The notes: generated by a model not told the origin, from the sequence alone. Numbered from the stretch's first letter, positions 1 through 8,394 are shown. The stretch is 64,000 nt of DNA from Herpetosiphon gulosus (GCF_039545135.1 NZ_BAABRU010000009.1:186001-250000); one strand, 5' to 3'. A program made the numbers and translations.

Positions 1-1079
1 CGTACCGCGCCAGTTTGCGGATTGATCGCATAAATCGTATCGACGGTGGCATGTTGGTTGTTGAGGCTCCCACCAAAAACATAGACCGTATTGTTGGAAT
101 CGGCATAGGCAGCACTGGAAAATGCCAGCGGCACTGGCAAATTGCCGCGAATTTGGCTACTGCCATCACCAGCATTAATCGCATGAATCATGGCGCTGGC
201 TGCGCCATCGCGATAGCCGCCAATCAACAAAGCCTCATCGCTGCTGGGCAAATACACGCTGGTAGCGCCATAAATCCGTTGCTCCAAGGTATTAAAATAT
301 TGATCAACTGGTGTGGTTGCAGGCAGCGCTGGCGAAACAAAGCCCGAAAACGTGATTGAGCCTTGAGCCACTGCCGCGACATCGCTGATGCTATCGCGCA
401 ACGAGCCATTGGTTAAATGCCATTGGGCCAGCAAGCCAGCCGGAGCGAGATCAAGCGTTGAGTGTATATCACGGCGAATGTTGTACTCACCGCGACTGTA
501 ATTCCAAACCCGAATTTCGGCCAATTGACCCAGCCAAAAATCGCCTGCATCGTTGCCAATTCGCAGTTCGCGGGCGGTTGAAACCGTACCATCACCATCG
601 AGCGGATAAAACCCCTCGCGCTCGCCATTGATAAAAAATTCGGCGATATATTGCTCGCCATCGTTATCGTAGTAGGTGCTGACCGCCACATGCGACCATT
701 GATTGGCTGGCACAGCAGTGGCACTTTGGGCAAAGCTGGCCGTGCCGCGATGCGCCCGCAAAAAGCCGCTACACAGGCCAAACCAGAGGCCATTGTTATA
801 ATTCATGCCTAAAATGTTGCGGCAGCCGGAAGTTGTGGTTGGGTAAACCCAGGCTTCAAGCGACCAATTGCCAGCAAAATTAGGGGTTGCCGCCATTGGC
901 ACAGCCGCATAGCTGTTGCTGAATGCGGCGGCTTGGCCTGCATCGCTACTGCTGGCTTGGCTGGTTTGGAGTTGGGCTTCAGCCGCCTGAACTGGTGAAA
1001 TTTGGGTGGTACGGGGTGGCACGAGCCAGCCAAGCCACAAAATAACGATCATCACGAGATAGAATTTGCGCCAACGCAT
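1..1079 (-). CDS. Secreted LamG/Kelch-like repeat protein, N-terminal part (runs off the window)
   Basis: The frame is open from an ATG at 1079 to the window edge, so only about 359 N-terminal residues are seen. It begins MRWRKFYLVMIVILWLAWL-like: a basic start and a hydrophobic stretch, hence a signal peptide or anchor. Residues of about 55-220 form a concanavalin/LamG-like module (NWSLEAWVYP, QWSHVAV, GQLAEIRVWN). After about residue 260 come Kelch-like pieces (VYLPSSDEALLIGG, VYVFGGSLNN) typical of beta-propellers. Both folds suggest an extracytoplasmic binding protein for carbohydrate or protein. The ligand cannot be told from sequence. The LamG module resembles those of the giant protein at 40,955. 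Confidence 0.8.
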   Translation of the reverse strand, partial: MRWRKFYLVMIVILWLGWLVPPRTTQISPVQAAEAQLQTSQASSSDAGQAAAFSNSYAAVPMAATPNFAGNWSLEAWVYPTTTSGCRNILGMNYNNGLWFGLCSGFLRAHRGTASFAQSATAVPANQWSHVAVSTYYDNDGEQYIAEFFINGEREGFYPLDGDGTVSTARELRIGNDAGDFWLGQLAEIRVWNYSRGEYNIRRDIHSTLDLAPAGLLAQWHLTNGSLRDSISDVAAVAQGSITFSGFVSPALPATTPVDQYFNTLEQRIYGATSVYLPSSDEALLIGGYRDGAASAMIHAINAGDGSSQIRGNLPVPLAFSSAAYADSNNTVYVFGGSLNNQHATVDTIYAINPQTGAV

Positions 1080-1270
1080 AAAGCTGCCTCCTTGAACGAA
1101 TCTCAGATGCAGCTACTCTAGTTGAACGCAGCTCAAAAAACTTGACATTTCCTACCAACTGAACTGAAGAGACATGCATACACGAACTAAACAGTAATGA
1201 CGATAGCTCTTACAAACACAATGTACCCCTTGTTAAGTAACGGTGCCTAGATCAAAGGATTCCAGTTGAA

Positions 1271-1657
1271 CTAATTGATCCGATCAGCCAAAGCCTCTTT
1301 GATAGCAGCACTTGCCCGTAATGCGCCATAGACCTTTATCGATTTGATCGTAGCTTGAGCAAGGGCTGGCGAAATATCATTATCCAAAATCAGCAACCCC
1401 ACCACTACAATTCGGGCTTGCTCGTTGTTGCGCTGCATGCGCTCCAAGTGCTCACGGTCAAACGAAATCACCCCAATCACTGATGATGTTCGCACAACCG
1501 CTTGCTTAATCGCCTCCTCATGGCCAGTCAGTTGGGTTCGAATTGCGGCCCGAAAAAAATCAGTTCGGCTGGAATAAAACCCTTGATCAACCAATAAATC
1601 GATTTGACCAAGATCCACCACGCTCAAGTTCATCGATACTTTTTCAATATCTGCCAT
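1271..1657 (-). CDS. Ribbon-helix-helix (CopG-like) regulator
   Basis: A 128-residue protein. Residues 1-45 carry a ribbon-helix-helix pattern: a beta strand (EKVSMNLSVVDLGQID), then helices over LLVDQGFYSSRTDFFRAAIRT, as in CopG/ParD/NikR regulators. The second half (about 60-128) has no metal-site His/Cys cluster of the NikR type and I do not recognise it. The ATG at 1657 was chosen over an in-frame start 14 codons upstream because a GGGGAT ribosome site precedes it and the RHH strand then begins at the N-terminus. A near-perfect palindrome lies just upstream and suggests self-repression. No toxin gene is adjacent, so an antitoxin role is unsupported. Confidence 0.7.
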   Translation of the reverse strand: MADIEKVSMNLSVVDLGQIDLLVDQGFYSSRTDFFRAAIRTQLTGHEEAIKQAVVRTSSVIGVISFDREHLERMQRNNEQARIVVVGLLILDNDISPALAQATIKSIKVYGALRASAAIKEALADRIN

Positions 1658-1669
1658 ATAATCCCCATA

Positions 1670-1697
1670 TATTCCAAATGGAATACAACAAGAATAC
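1670..1697. promoter_or_regulatory. Candidate RHH operator (palindrome plus half-site)
   Basis: TATTCCAAATGGAATA (1670-1685) is a palindrome apart from its centre. It is followed by a second GAATAC half-site at 1692-1697, 11 bases after the GAATAC at 1681-1686. It lies 13-40 bases upstream of the RHH gene start, the usual place for an autorepression site. Half-sites spaced one helical turn apart are typical for RHH dimers binding side by side. Confidence 0.5.
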
Positions 1698-1699
1698 AT

Positions 1700-2253
1700 A
1701 GAGAGTATAAACTTGTCAAGCTCTCATTTTCAGGCGAGCATAAAAGCGGTAATCAAACGCTTATGTCAAATTAAATAACTACTATAAAAAACTAGTCAAC
1801 TAAGCTTTCAGCGAATAGGCTTTTTAGCCAAGATTAAGCACTTTACCCAAACGTATCTAGGTAAATCTGCCAAATTCTTAGGTTGAAACGGGACGAAATT
1901 TACCGATTTTAGCGAACAGCTTGGGCAATTTTACTAAACAGCAATTAGGCAGACTATTTATGCAATCTGCACAAATATCAAGCTTTTAAGATCGTGCATT
2001 TTGCTGATTCAAGCCTTTATTTGGATCACGTATGCTTGGAGCTAGATAAATTCTTAGCATCGTGTTAACACCCAGTTAGCAAAAAACGGTTTTTGATTGT
2101 ACGTTTTGTACAAGTGTCCAGCAAAAACCAGCTTCAACCATTCAACACCCACAACCAACCGAGCACAACCAAACGATCCCCAGCGCTGCGGATCATGAGC
2201 GTTCAAGCAGTTCAGCGTCCAACATTCAGCACAAATTAGGGAGACCGCGCAGC
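1700..2253. other. Intergenic region upstream of amtB
   Basis: This is 554 bases, AT-rich at the left, with no supportable gene. It holds two perfect palindromes: GTGTTAACAC (2062-2071) and TTGTAC-GTTTT-GTACAA (2097-2113). They lie about 140-190 bases upstream of amtB and could be operators for nitrogen control. No confident -10/-35 pair was found. A long untranslated leader is possible. Confidence 0.4.
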
Positions 2254-3489
2254 ATGGATATGATTAACGGGGCAGATACCGTTTGGGTGCTTCTCTCAGC
2301 CGCCTTGGTTATGTTGATGACCCCCGCCTTAGGCCTATTTTATGGTGGAATGGTTCGCCAAAAAAATGTGCTTTCAACCTTGATGCACAGCTTTTTTATG
2401 TTGGCCCTAATTAGTGTGCAATGGGTGCTGTTTGGCTATAGCTTGGCTTTTGGCCCCGATGTTGGTGGCGTAATCGGTAGCCTAGAATGGGCGGGCTTGC
2501 GCAATGTTGGGATCGAACCAAACCCAACCTATGCGGCTACGATTCCCCATCAAGCGTTCATGATCTATCAAATGATGTTTGCCGTGATCACTCCAGCCTT
2601 GATTTCAGGTGCGTTTGCTGAACGCAAGCGCTTCAAATCCTTCGTGATTTTCTCGCTGGCTTGGTCAACCCTGATTTATGCCCCAGTAGCTCACTGGGTT
2701 TGGGCTGATGGCGGTTGGTTGCGCTCATTAGGAGCCTTAGACTTTGCTGGTGGCACGGTCGTACATATCACCTCGGGGGTTTCAGCGCTGGTTTGTGCCT
2801 TGGTACTTGGCCGTCGTTCAGGCTATGGCAAAGAAGCAATGGAACCACACGACACCACCATGACCGTGATTGGCACTGCCTTATTGTGGTTCGGCTGGTT
2901 TGGCTTCAATGCAGGTAGCTCGCTTGGCGCTGGTGGCTTGGCAGTCTCAGCCTTTGTCAACACCAACTCAGCCGCCGCCATGGCTATGCTGGCTTGGATG
3001 ACCGCTGGCTGGATTCAACACAAACGCCCGAGCGTGCTCGGTGCTTCGGCTGGCGCAGTCGCTGGTCTGGTGGCAATCACGCCTGCCGCTGGCTTTGTGA
3101 CCCCAATGGCCTCATTGATTATCGGCTTCTTAGCTGGTGGGATCTGCTACTTCGTGGTCGAAAACTTGGTGCGTGGTCGAGTTGACGATGCGCTTGATGT
3201 CTTCGGCGTTCACGGAGTTGGTGGGGTGTTAGGGGCAATTCTGGTTGGCGTATTCGCAACCAAGAGCATCAACCCTGCTGGCGCTGATGGCGTACTCTCA
3301 GGTAATTTCAGCCAACTTGGCGTACAAGCACTCACGGTTGGGATTGTGGCAATCTATGCAGCAGGCATGACCTGGGGCATTCTCAAAGTCGTCGATCTCT
3401 TGTTTGGTATTCGGGTTAGTGAAGCCGAAGAAGAACAAGGCTTGGATAGCAGTCAGCATGGCGAAGTGGCCTATCGGATGGGTAGCTAG
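2254..3489 (+). CDS. amtB: Ammonium transporter Amt/MEP/Rh family
   Basis: A 411-residue integral membrane protein with about 11 transmembrane helices that conducts ammonium/ammonia across the cytoplasmic membrane. Family landmarks are visible: the gating Phe in MIYQMMFAV (F109), Trp in AHWVWADGG, and the pore twin histidines H171 (VVHITSG) and H320 (VFGVHGVGG). The C-terminal cytoplasmic tail EEEQGLDSSQHGEVAY matches the segment that PII proteins contact in other Amt proteins. No glnK gene is adjacent, unlike in many bacteria. A 26-codon membrane microprotein follows within 27 bases. A GGGAGA site precedes the ATG. Confidence 0.96.
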   Translation: MDMINGADTVWVLLSAALVMLMTPALGLFYGGMVRQKNVLSTLMHSFFMLALISVQWVLFGYSLAFGPDVGGVIGSLEWAGLRNVGIEPNPTYAATIPHQAFMIYQMMFAVITPALISGAFAERKRFKSFVIFSLAWSTLIYAPVAHWVWADGGWLRSLGALDFAGGTVVHITSGVSALVCALVLGRRSGYGKEAMEPHDTTMTVIGTALLWFGWFGFNAGSSLGAGGLAVSAFVNTNSAAAMAMLAWMTAGWIQHKRPSVLGASAGAVAGLVAITPAAGFVTPMASLIIGFLAGGICYFVVENLVRGRVDDALDVFGVHGVGGVLGAILVGVFATKSINPAGADGVLSGNFSQLGVQALTVGIVAIYAAGMTWGILKVVDLLFGIRVSEAEEEQGLDSSQHGEVAYRMGS

Positions 3490-3515
3490 TCGTAATTTTG
3501 ATAAGGAGTTAGACC

Positions 3516-3596
3516 ATGGAATTTATCATTGCGTTGGTTCTGTTCGTAGCGTTGGTTGCCGTTTGGTTGCGCATGCCCCAAGGTGCTAAGGCTTAA
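3516..3596 (+). CDS. Single-pass membrane microprotein downstream of amtB (26 aa)
   Basis: An ATG preceded by a strong AAGGAG (3503-3508, 7-base spacing) opens a 26-codon frame ending in TAA. The product MEFIIALVLFVALVAVWLRM-PQGAKA is one hydrophobic helix with a short positive tail. It starts 27 bases after amtB, and a strong hairpin terminator begins 9 bases after its stop. It therefore sits inside the amtB transcript. The layout recalls small single-helix subunits such as KdpF. I know no named family for it. Expression is inferred from the ribosome site and position only. Confidence 0.65.
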   Translation: MEFIIALVLFVALVAVWLRMPQGAKA

Positions 3597-3604
3597 TCTG
3601 AATC

Positions 3605-3640
3605 AAATGCGGGCTATGGTTTCGGCCATAGCCCGCATTT
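3605..3640 (+). terminator. Terminator after amtB and the microprotein
   Basis: A perfect 15-bp stem (3605-3619 with 3626-3640) closes a 6-base loop, TTTCGG, and is followed by GCGTTT. It ends the amtB-microprotein transcript and may also stop dus transcription from the other strand. Confidence 0.8.
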
Positions 3641-3688
3641 GCGTTTAATTGACTTCCTCTTAGCAAAACCCGACTCCTGCTCCCTCAG

Positions 3689-4777
3689 CTAATTATTGGC
3701 ACCATTTTCACAGCCTTCTTTGATCACAGCGATTTCGTCGGGCACTTCGACCGCCTCGACTGCGCCGCTGATAAATGGCTCAAAGAAGTTGGCAATAATT
3801 GTTTTAGCGGCTTCAATTTCGTTGGCACGTTGCACATCGCGGCGCAATTGGTTGCTAGCATATAAGCCAATGCTAAATTGACCAATCAATTGTTTAAGTT
3901 TGCCAAGCGCTTGGCGCTCAACCATAGTTTCGGCACACATATCAACGTAGCGCACCAGCAAATCACGTTTATCGCTTGGCGTTGGCATAAACATGGTCTC
4001 GCCTGCCCGCAATTGAGCAATTTGGCGAAAAATCCATGGATTAGCCATTGCCGCCCGACCAATCATCACCGCAGCAACTCCCGTTTGCTCCAACCGCGCC
4101 AAAGCCTCGGCTGGAGTGCGGACATCGCCTGAACCAATCACCGGAATCGAAACGGCCTGCACAACTTCGGCAACCCGTGACCAATCGGCATCGCCGCTGT
4201 AGCCCTGCACTTTGGTGCGTGGATGCAAGGTAATTGCGGCACAACCAGCATCTTCGGCAATTTTGGCTGTATCAATATAATTCAGCGATTGCTCATCCCA
4301 GCCAGCTCGAAATTTGAGCGTAAACGGAATGTTGATCGCTGCATACACCGCTTTGAGCATTTGATGCATTTTAGGCAAATCTTTAAGCAAGGCCGAGCCA
4401 TGGCCGCCACCAGTGACTTTGGGCGAAGGGCAACCACAGTTTATGTCAATCACATCGGGGCCAAGCTCTTCGACAAAGCGGGCCGCCGTTGCCACCAAAT
4501 CAGGGTCGTTACCTGAAAGCTGAATCGAAATTGGCCGTTCTTCGGGCAAATAATCCAGTAAGCGATGGCGTTTCATGGCTTTGGGCGAAACGCTGGCAGC
4601 GTTGGTCATCTCGGAAACAACCAAGCCACAGCCGCCCAACGACAACACCAACCGCCGAAAAACTGAATCGGTTACGCCAGCCATCGGGGCGAGCACCATG
4701 TTTGGGAAAATGCGCATTGAGCCAAGTTGAAATGATTCGGGCAATGCTTGGGTCAAAGTATCAGGCATAAGCTGCAT
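3689..4777 (-). CDS. dus: tRNA-dihydrouridine synthase
   Basis: A 362-residue flavoenzyme that reduces uridine to dihydrouridine in tRNA with NADPH. The TIM-barrel start APMAGVTDSVFRRL and the active-site motif INCGCPSPKVTGGGHGSALL (catalytic Cys about 116) are clear. So are the phosphate-binding VIGSGDVRTP and the MIGRAAMANPWIF segment. The motif reads GCPSPKVTGGGHG rather than the common GCPxKKVxxxxAG, but stays within family variation. The subtype (DusB-like by overall pattern) is an inference. A second in-frame ATG lies three codons downstream. The gene is monocistronic. Confidence 0.93.
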   Translation of the reverse strand: MQLMPDTLTQALPESFQLGSMRIFPNMVLAPMAGVTDSVFRRLVLSLGGCGLVVSEMTNAASVSPKAMKRHRLLDYLPEERPISIQLSGNDPDLVATAARFVEELGPDVIDINCGCPSPKVTGGGHGSALLKDLPKMHQMLKAVYAAINIPFTLKFRAGWDEQSLNYIDTAKIAEDAGCAAITLHPRTKVQGYSGDADWSRVAEVVQAVSIPVIGSGDVRTPAEALARLEQTGVAAVMIGRAAMANPWIFRQIAQLRAGETMFMPTPSDKRDLLVRYVDMCAETMVERQALGKLKQLIGQFSIGLYASNQLRRDVQRANEIEAAKTIIANFFEPFISGAVEAVEVPDEIAVIKEGCENGANN

Positions 4778-4805
4778 CCATGTAATTTCGTTAATATGAC
4801 AACAA

Positions 4806-4830
4806 CGCCAGCATCACCCTGACGCTGGCA
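4806..4830 (-). terminator. Hairpin between dus and the acetyltransferase
   Basis: GCCAGC/GCTGGC arms (4807-4812, 4824-4829) with an inner TCA/TGA pairing make a stable hairpin. Read on the minus strand it lies between the acetyltransferase stop and dus and is followed by GTTGTTGTC, a weak U-tract. It may terminate the upstream gene or belong to the dus leader. Confidence 0.35.
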
Positions 4831-4859
4831 TTGAAAAAGCCGTTTTTTGTATTATACGC

Positions 4860-5438
4860 CTATTCGCTACGACTAGGATCAGCCAATTCGCGGATAACCC
4901 GACATGGATTGCCTGCGGCAAAGACATTCGCCGGAATATCTTTGGTAACCACACTGCCCGCGCCGATTGTGGTGTTATCGCCAATCGTCACACCTGGGCA
5001 GATGATTGAGCCGCCGCCGATCCAAACATTTTTACCAATCGTCACCGGAAAACCTAATTCCGGCCCTTTGATGCGTTCGCTGGCGATCAACGGATGACTG
5101 GCAGCATAAATTTGCACCGCTGGGCCGCACATCGTGTTGTCACCAATCGTAATATAGTTGCAATCGAGAATCACACAATTGGCGTTGAAAAAGACATTAT
5201 TACCCAAACGAATATGCGCCCCGTAATCACAGAAAAATGGCGGCTCAATCCAAACGTTTTCGCCAATTTGGTCAAACCACTCACGCAGCAATGCTCGCGA
5301 TTGCTCTGGCTGACCCGGCTCGATTGAATGAAATTGGCGACTTAAGCGTCGGCTCCGCAGCGAAAGCGCTTGTAATTCAGGATCAAAGGCTGAATATAAT
5401 TCGCCTGCCAACATTTTCTCACGTTCAGTTTTGCTCAT
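4860..5438 (-). CDS. Maltose/galactoside O-acetyltransferase family (left-handed beta helix)
   Basis: A 192-residue protein of usual length for Maa/LacA/NodL acetyltransferases, which move acetyl from acetyl-CoA to a sugar hydroxyl. The N-terminal KMLAGELYSAFDPEL region is the Mac domain. From about residue 60 hexapeptide repeats follow (IRLGNN, ITIGDN, VTIGKNVWIGGGSIICPG, VTIGDNTTIGAGSVV). The catalytic His is in IYAASHPL. The substrate is unknown. A start codon at 5438 is consistent with the family N-terminus. Confidence 0.92.
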   Translation of the reverse strand: MSKTEREKMLAGELYSAFDPELQALSLRSRRLSRQFHSIEPGQPEQSRALLREWFDQIGENVWIEPPFFCDYGAHIRLGNNVFFNANCVILDCNYITIGDNTMCGPAVQIYAASHPLIASERIKGPELGFPVTIGKNVWIGGGSIICPGVTIGDNTTIGAGSVVTKDIPANVFAAGNPCRVIRELADPSRSE

Positions 5439-5519
5439 TGTTCAGCATCCTCAAGCCATAAATTGCTTAAATTTTAGCATACTGAAACGTTTTTGAAAAT
5501 GATTCAGCCCTACGAACGA

Positions 5520-6692
5520 TTAAGCCAGCGCTAAAACACTATCAAAGCCAATCCGTTTGCCAATTGAGCGGGCCAGAGTTGGGGTAAAGGCAGCTCGTAC
5601 CACCAAGCGGCTAAATTGTACACCTAACCAAGTTCGTGGCACGAAGGTTAAGGCAACTCGCCGTGCCCCTGCTTGTTTGCGCTCGACAAAAGGCCGCATG
5701 CGCTGCTCGTAGGCTTGGAAAGCGGCCTGATGATCAGCAGTTTTGGCTAATTCTTCGGCTAGCACATACGCTCCGCCCATGGCTGTGGCTGCGCCTTGCC
5801 CCGAAATTAATGTCAAACAATGGGCAGCATCGGCCACCAAGGCCACCCGCCCTTGCGACCAACGTGGCATGCGAATTTGGCTGATCACATCGCAATAAAA
5901 AGCACTTTGCTGATTAATCGAATCGATCAATTGGGGGACGAGCCAGCCTGCCTTACGATATTCAGTTTGGAGCATGGCTTTGCGTTGATCAGGGGCTGGC
6001 AATTGGGTTTGCTGGATTCGATAGGCCAGCATCATCAAAAAACCGCCACGCCGATCGGGATAAATTGTTGCTTGGCGTTGTGGCTCAATCAACATCGTGG
6101 CATTCGCGCCATACGCTTCAAGTTGGGGCACTTTGAAGGTCGCAAAGGTATAGCCCAAGGGGTGAGCAAACTGGCTTTCGGGACCAAACACCATTTGGCG
6201 GACTTGTGAATGAATGCCATCAGCGCCGATCACCAAATCAAATTGCTCAACCCGACCATCGTTGAAGCGTACCTCAACATACTCGGCATACTGCTCTAAG
6301 CGCACAATTGTGGTGGCATAGCGCACTGGCAGATCGCTAGGCAAGGCATCAGCCAAAACCGCCTCTAATTCAGGGCGCATCAGGTGCAGCATTGGGTGGG
6401 GCAAGGCTTCGCGCAAGGGAGCCAAGGGTTGTTTGACGATCGTTTGGCCTTGGCTATTTTTGAGCAGCATCGATTCGACCTGAATTTGACGGCCTTCGAG
6501 TTCGGCCAAAATGCCCATGCGCTGGGCTACATCCCAGCCACTGCCACTAAAATCGATGCCATAGCCCTCGTCGCGACGTTGAGCTGCTTGCTCGATAATC
6601 GTGGGTTGCTCGCCATGATGCTTAAGCCAATAACCAAGCGTTAAGCCCGCAATCCCCCCACCCACAATCAAAATTCGGCGTTTGTGCTGCAT
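5520..6692 (-). CDS. FAD-dependent aromatic-ring monooxygenase family
   Basis: A 390-residue flavoprotein hydroxylase of the PHBH/TetX-like class. It has the dinucleotide motif GGGIAGLTLGYWLKHHG at the N-terminus, a GADGIHSQVR (DG) motif near residue 165, and the FAD ribityl motif ALVADAAHCLTLISGQGA near 290. These enzymes hydroxylate aromatic or polyketide substrates, often antibiotics, with NAD(P)H and oxygen. The substrate cannot be told. Its promoter is overlapped downstream by a TetR-type palindrome, so induction by a ligand-binding repressor is likely. No tetR gene is in the window. Confidence 0.9.
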   Translation of the reverse strand: MQHKRRILIVGGGIAGLTLGYWLKHHGEQPTIIEQAAQRRDEGYGIDFSGSGWDVAQRMGILAELEGRQIQVESMLLKNSQGQTIVKQPLAPLREALPHPMLHLMRPELEAVLADALPSDLPVRYATTIVRLEQYAEYVEVRFNDGRVEQFDLVIGADGIHSQVRQMVFGPESQFAHPLGYTFATFKVPQLEAYGANATMLIEPQRQATIYPDRRGGFLMMLAYRIQQTQLPAPDQRKAMLQTEYRKAGWLVPQLIDSINQQSAFYCDVISQIRMPRWSQGRVALVADAAHCLTLISGQGAATAMGGAYVLAEELAKTADHQAAFQAYEQRMRPFVERKQAGARRVALTFVPRTWLGVQFSRLVVRAAFTPTLARSIGKRIGFDSVLALA

Positions 6693-6717
6693 CGTTATAT
6701 CCTCATCAAAATAATTG

Positions 6718-6731
6718 ACTGACTAGTCGGT
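6718..6731. promoter_or_regulatory. TetR-type operator
   Basis: ACTGACTAGTCGGT is a palindrome with one mismatched pair around the perfect core GACTAGTC (6721-6728). It lies at the expected transcription start of the monooxygenase gene, just downstream of the -10 box. Palindromes of the form ACnGACTAGTCnGT are common TetR-family sites. Confidence 0.6.
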
Positions 6732-6740
6732 ATATTATTG

Positions 6741-6768
6741 AGTATAAATGGGTTTTTAGTGCTGTCAA
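6741..6768 (-). promoter_or_regulatory. Sigma-70-like promoter of the FAD monooxygenase
   Basis: On the minus strand TTGACA (6763-6768), a 16-base spacer and TATACT (6741-6746) form a near-consensus promoter. It points to the monooxygenase start 49 bases downstream of the -10 box. Confidence 0.65.
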
Positions 6769-6896
6769 GAGTGAAATTGGCAGGGTGACCTAATGCGTGG
6801 TATTCTGCTGCACCTGAGTGATCAGAAGCAGCTTGAACACAATTGCAACGAATAAATGATGGTATGGCGCATCTGCGTCCTAAGGAGATCTAGATC

Positions 6897-7448
6897 ATGG
6901 ATGGGTCGATATCCGAAGCCCAAGCAGATATGCGTGAGGGCTATTACAGTGGTGCTGCTGGGATCATGGCTTCTGCGATCGCATGGTCGGCCGCGGCGGG
7001 TGTTGCGCTTGCGGGCGAACCCGAACGTTCGATTGTGGTGCTCTTGCTAGGAGGTATGTTGATCCACCCTATCTCGGTGCTGATCTGCAAAGCCCTCGGT
7101 TCACGCGGAAGCCATACCAAAGGCAACCCACTTGGTCAACTAGCAGGAGCCAGCACGTTCTGGCTCATCTTCTGTCTCCCTCTCGCCTATGGCTTGGGGC
7201 AGCAACGGCCAGCTTGGTTTTTCAGTGCAATGCTGGTGGTAATTGGGGGACGCTATCTTGTGTTTGCAACACTGTATGGCATGCGGCTCTACTGGGTGCT
7301 GGGGTTTGCGCTTGTGGCGGCGGCCATCCTGCTCAGCTGGCTATCAGCTGCTGCGCCAATCGCTGCCAGTGCTGGAGCAGCAATCGAAATGGGCTTTGCG
7401 CTTGTTTGCTTTGTTCAACATCGCCAGTCATTACGTCGCACAGGATAG
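6897..7448 (+). CDS. Small multi-pass membrane protein, function unknown
   Basis: A 183-residue protein with about six hydrophobic segments: AAGIMASAIAWSAAAGVALA, SIVVLLLGGMLIHPISVLI, STFWLIFCLPLAYGL, WFFSAMLVVIGGRYLVF, YWVLGFALVAAAILLSWL and an Ala-rich last helix. The short N-terminus has an acidic MDGSISEAQADMREGYY. It resembles small conserved hypothetical integral membrane proteins. No catalytic or transport motif is visible. An AAGGAG site lies 12 bases before the ATG. It is divergent from the monooxygenase, but the 204-base gap suggests separate control. Confidence 0.75.
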   Translation: MDGSISEAQADMREGYYSGAAGIMASAIAWSAAAGVALAGEPERSIVVLLLGGMLIHPISVLICKALGSRGSHTKGNPLGQLAGASTFWLIFCLPLAYGLGQQRPAWFFSAMLVVIGGRYLVFATLYGMRLYWVLGFALVAAAILLSWLSAAAPIAASAGAAIEMGFALVCFVQHRQSLRRTG

Positions 7449-7513
7449 CTAGAAGAACCAAGAATGGATGGATAAGGGGCACAGAACCCTCATAGCAAAA
7501 ATTGACGGTATCA

Positions 7514-7563
7514 GCAAAAGAAGCAGTCACGCTGTAATTGATACGCGTAACTGCTTCTTTTGC
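7514..7563. terminator. Bidirectional terminator between convergent genes
   Basis: A perfect 14-bp stem, GCAAAAGAAGCAGT (7514-7527) with ACTGCTTCTTTTGC (7550-7563), carries A- and T-rich ends usable from both strands. It lies between the membrane protein gene and the reductase gene, which converge here. Confidence 0.7.
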
Positions 7564-7585
7564 ATTATGCGTTTGATCGACGCTG

Positions 7586-8284
7586 TTACTCTGGTTTTTC
7601 GAAAAAGGCTCGCACTTGTTCATTGGCAGTAGCGCGATATTCCGCAATCCGTGCTTGGTCGGCGGCGGCAAGCGCGGCCTGCAAGCGCGGCACATCAAGG
7701 TCGGCGATATAGGCTGGGGTTCCTGGCTGCTGTCGCCATGAATCGGCCAAGCTCCCAGCATCAACTGGATCAAACCCAAGCTCATCGACAAGGCGTAGCA
7801 CCGTTGCGCGTGCTTGTGGCAAATCACCAGCAACCGAAAGCGCAATTCGGTCTGAAGTATCCTTGGGACGACCTTTTTCGCGCAAGCTTTGGGCGGTAAT
7901 ATTATTAAAGGCCTTAACCACTGGTCGGCCTAAATGCTCGGATACCCAGACACTCTCAATTTGCCCATCCTCAATGGCGGCGATCCGTCCATCACGCACA
8001 GGATAATAATTGCCAGTATCGACAACTACCACAGCTTGTGAGACTCCAGCAAAGAGATCCTTGGGCAAATCTAGCACTGCTCGTTGGGGAATTGTAATAA
8101 TGATGATCTCGCCACTGCGGGCTGCCTCCGCAACCGTCACGGCCTGAAAACCTCCTGCTTCGGCCAACTCTCGAATACTTGCTGGCCCGCGTGAGTTGGC
8201 AATTACCACTTGGTGACCAAGTGCGGTCAGCTGTTCTGCCAGCGTCCCGCCAATCTGACCAGCCCCAATAATTCCGATCTTCAT
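7586..8284 (-). CDS. NADPH-dependent F420 reductase-like oxidoreductase
   Basis: A 232-residue Rossmann protein starting MKIGIIGAGQIGGTLAEQL (GxGxxG) with an NADP-type ANSRGP after the second strand. The later pattern IIITIPQRAVLDLP, VVDTGNYYP and VKAFNNITA matches the F420-dependent NADP oxidoreductase/NAD-binding family. Such proteins move hydride between NADP and F420 or a small substrate. Which applies here is unknown. The ATG at 8284 has AGGAG 7 bases upstream. A longer frame begins 23 codons earlier but lacks a ribosome site and would precede the Rossmann strand with an unusual extension. Confidence 0.88.
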   Translation of the reverse strand: MKIGIIGAGQIGGTLAEQLTALGHQVVIANSRGPASIRELAEAGGFQAVTVAEAARSGEIIIITIPQRAVLDLPKDLFAGVSQAVVVVDTGNYYPVRDGRIAAIEDGQIESVWVSEHLGRPVVKAFNNITAQSLREKGRPKDTSDRIALSVAGDLPQARATVLRLVDELGFDPVDAGSLADSWRQQPGTPAYIADLDVPRLQAALAAADQARIAEYRATANEQVRAFFEKPE

Positions 8285-8394
8285 ACAGCTCCTCATAGCT
8301 GCGCTACCGCTCAACGGTGGCACAATCTGGTTCCAAAAAAGCATACCACGCATCAGTCGTCTATGCCGCTCAGTAAGCTGCTTTTAACAAAAAC

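Noticed and set aside
1271-1657. Antitoxin of a toxin-antitoxin pair
   Set aside because: No small toxin-like gene is next to it on either side.
7333-7845. A 170-codon minus-strand frame bridging the membrane protein and reductase genes
   Set aside because: It crosses the bidirectional terminator and overlaps two well-supported genes.
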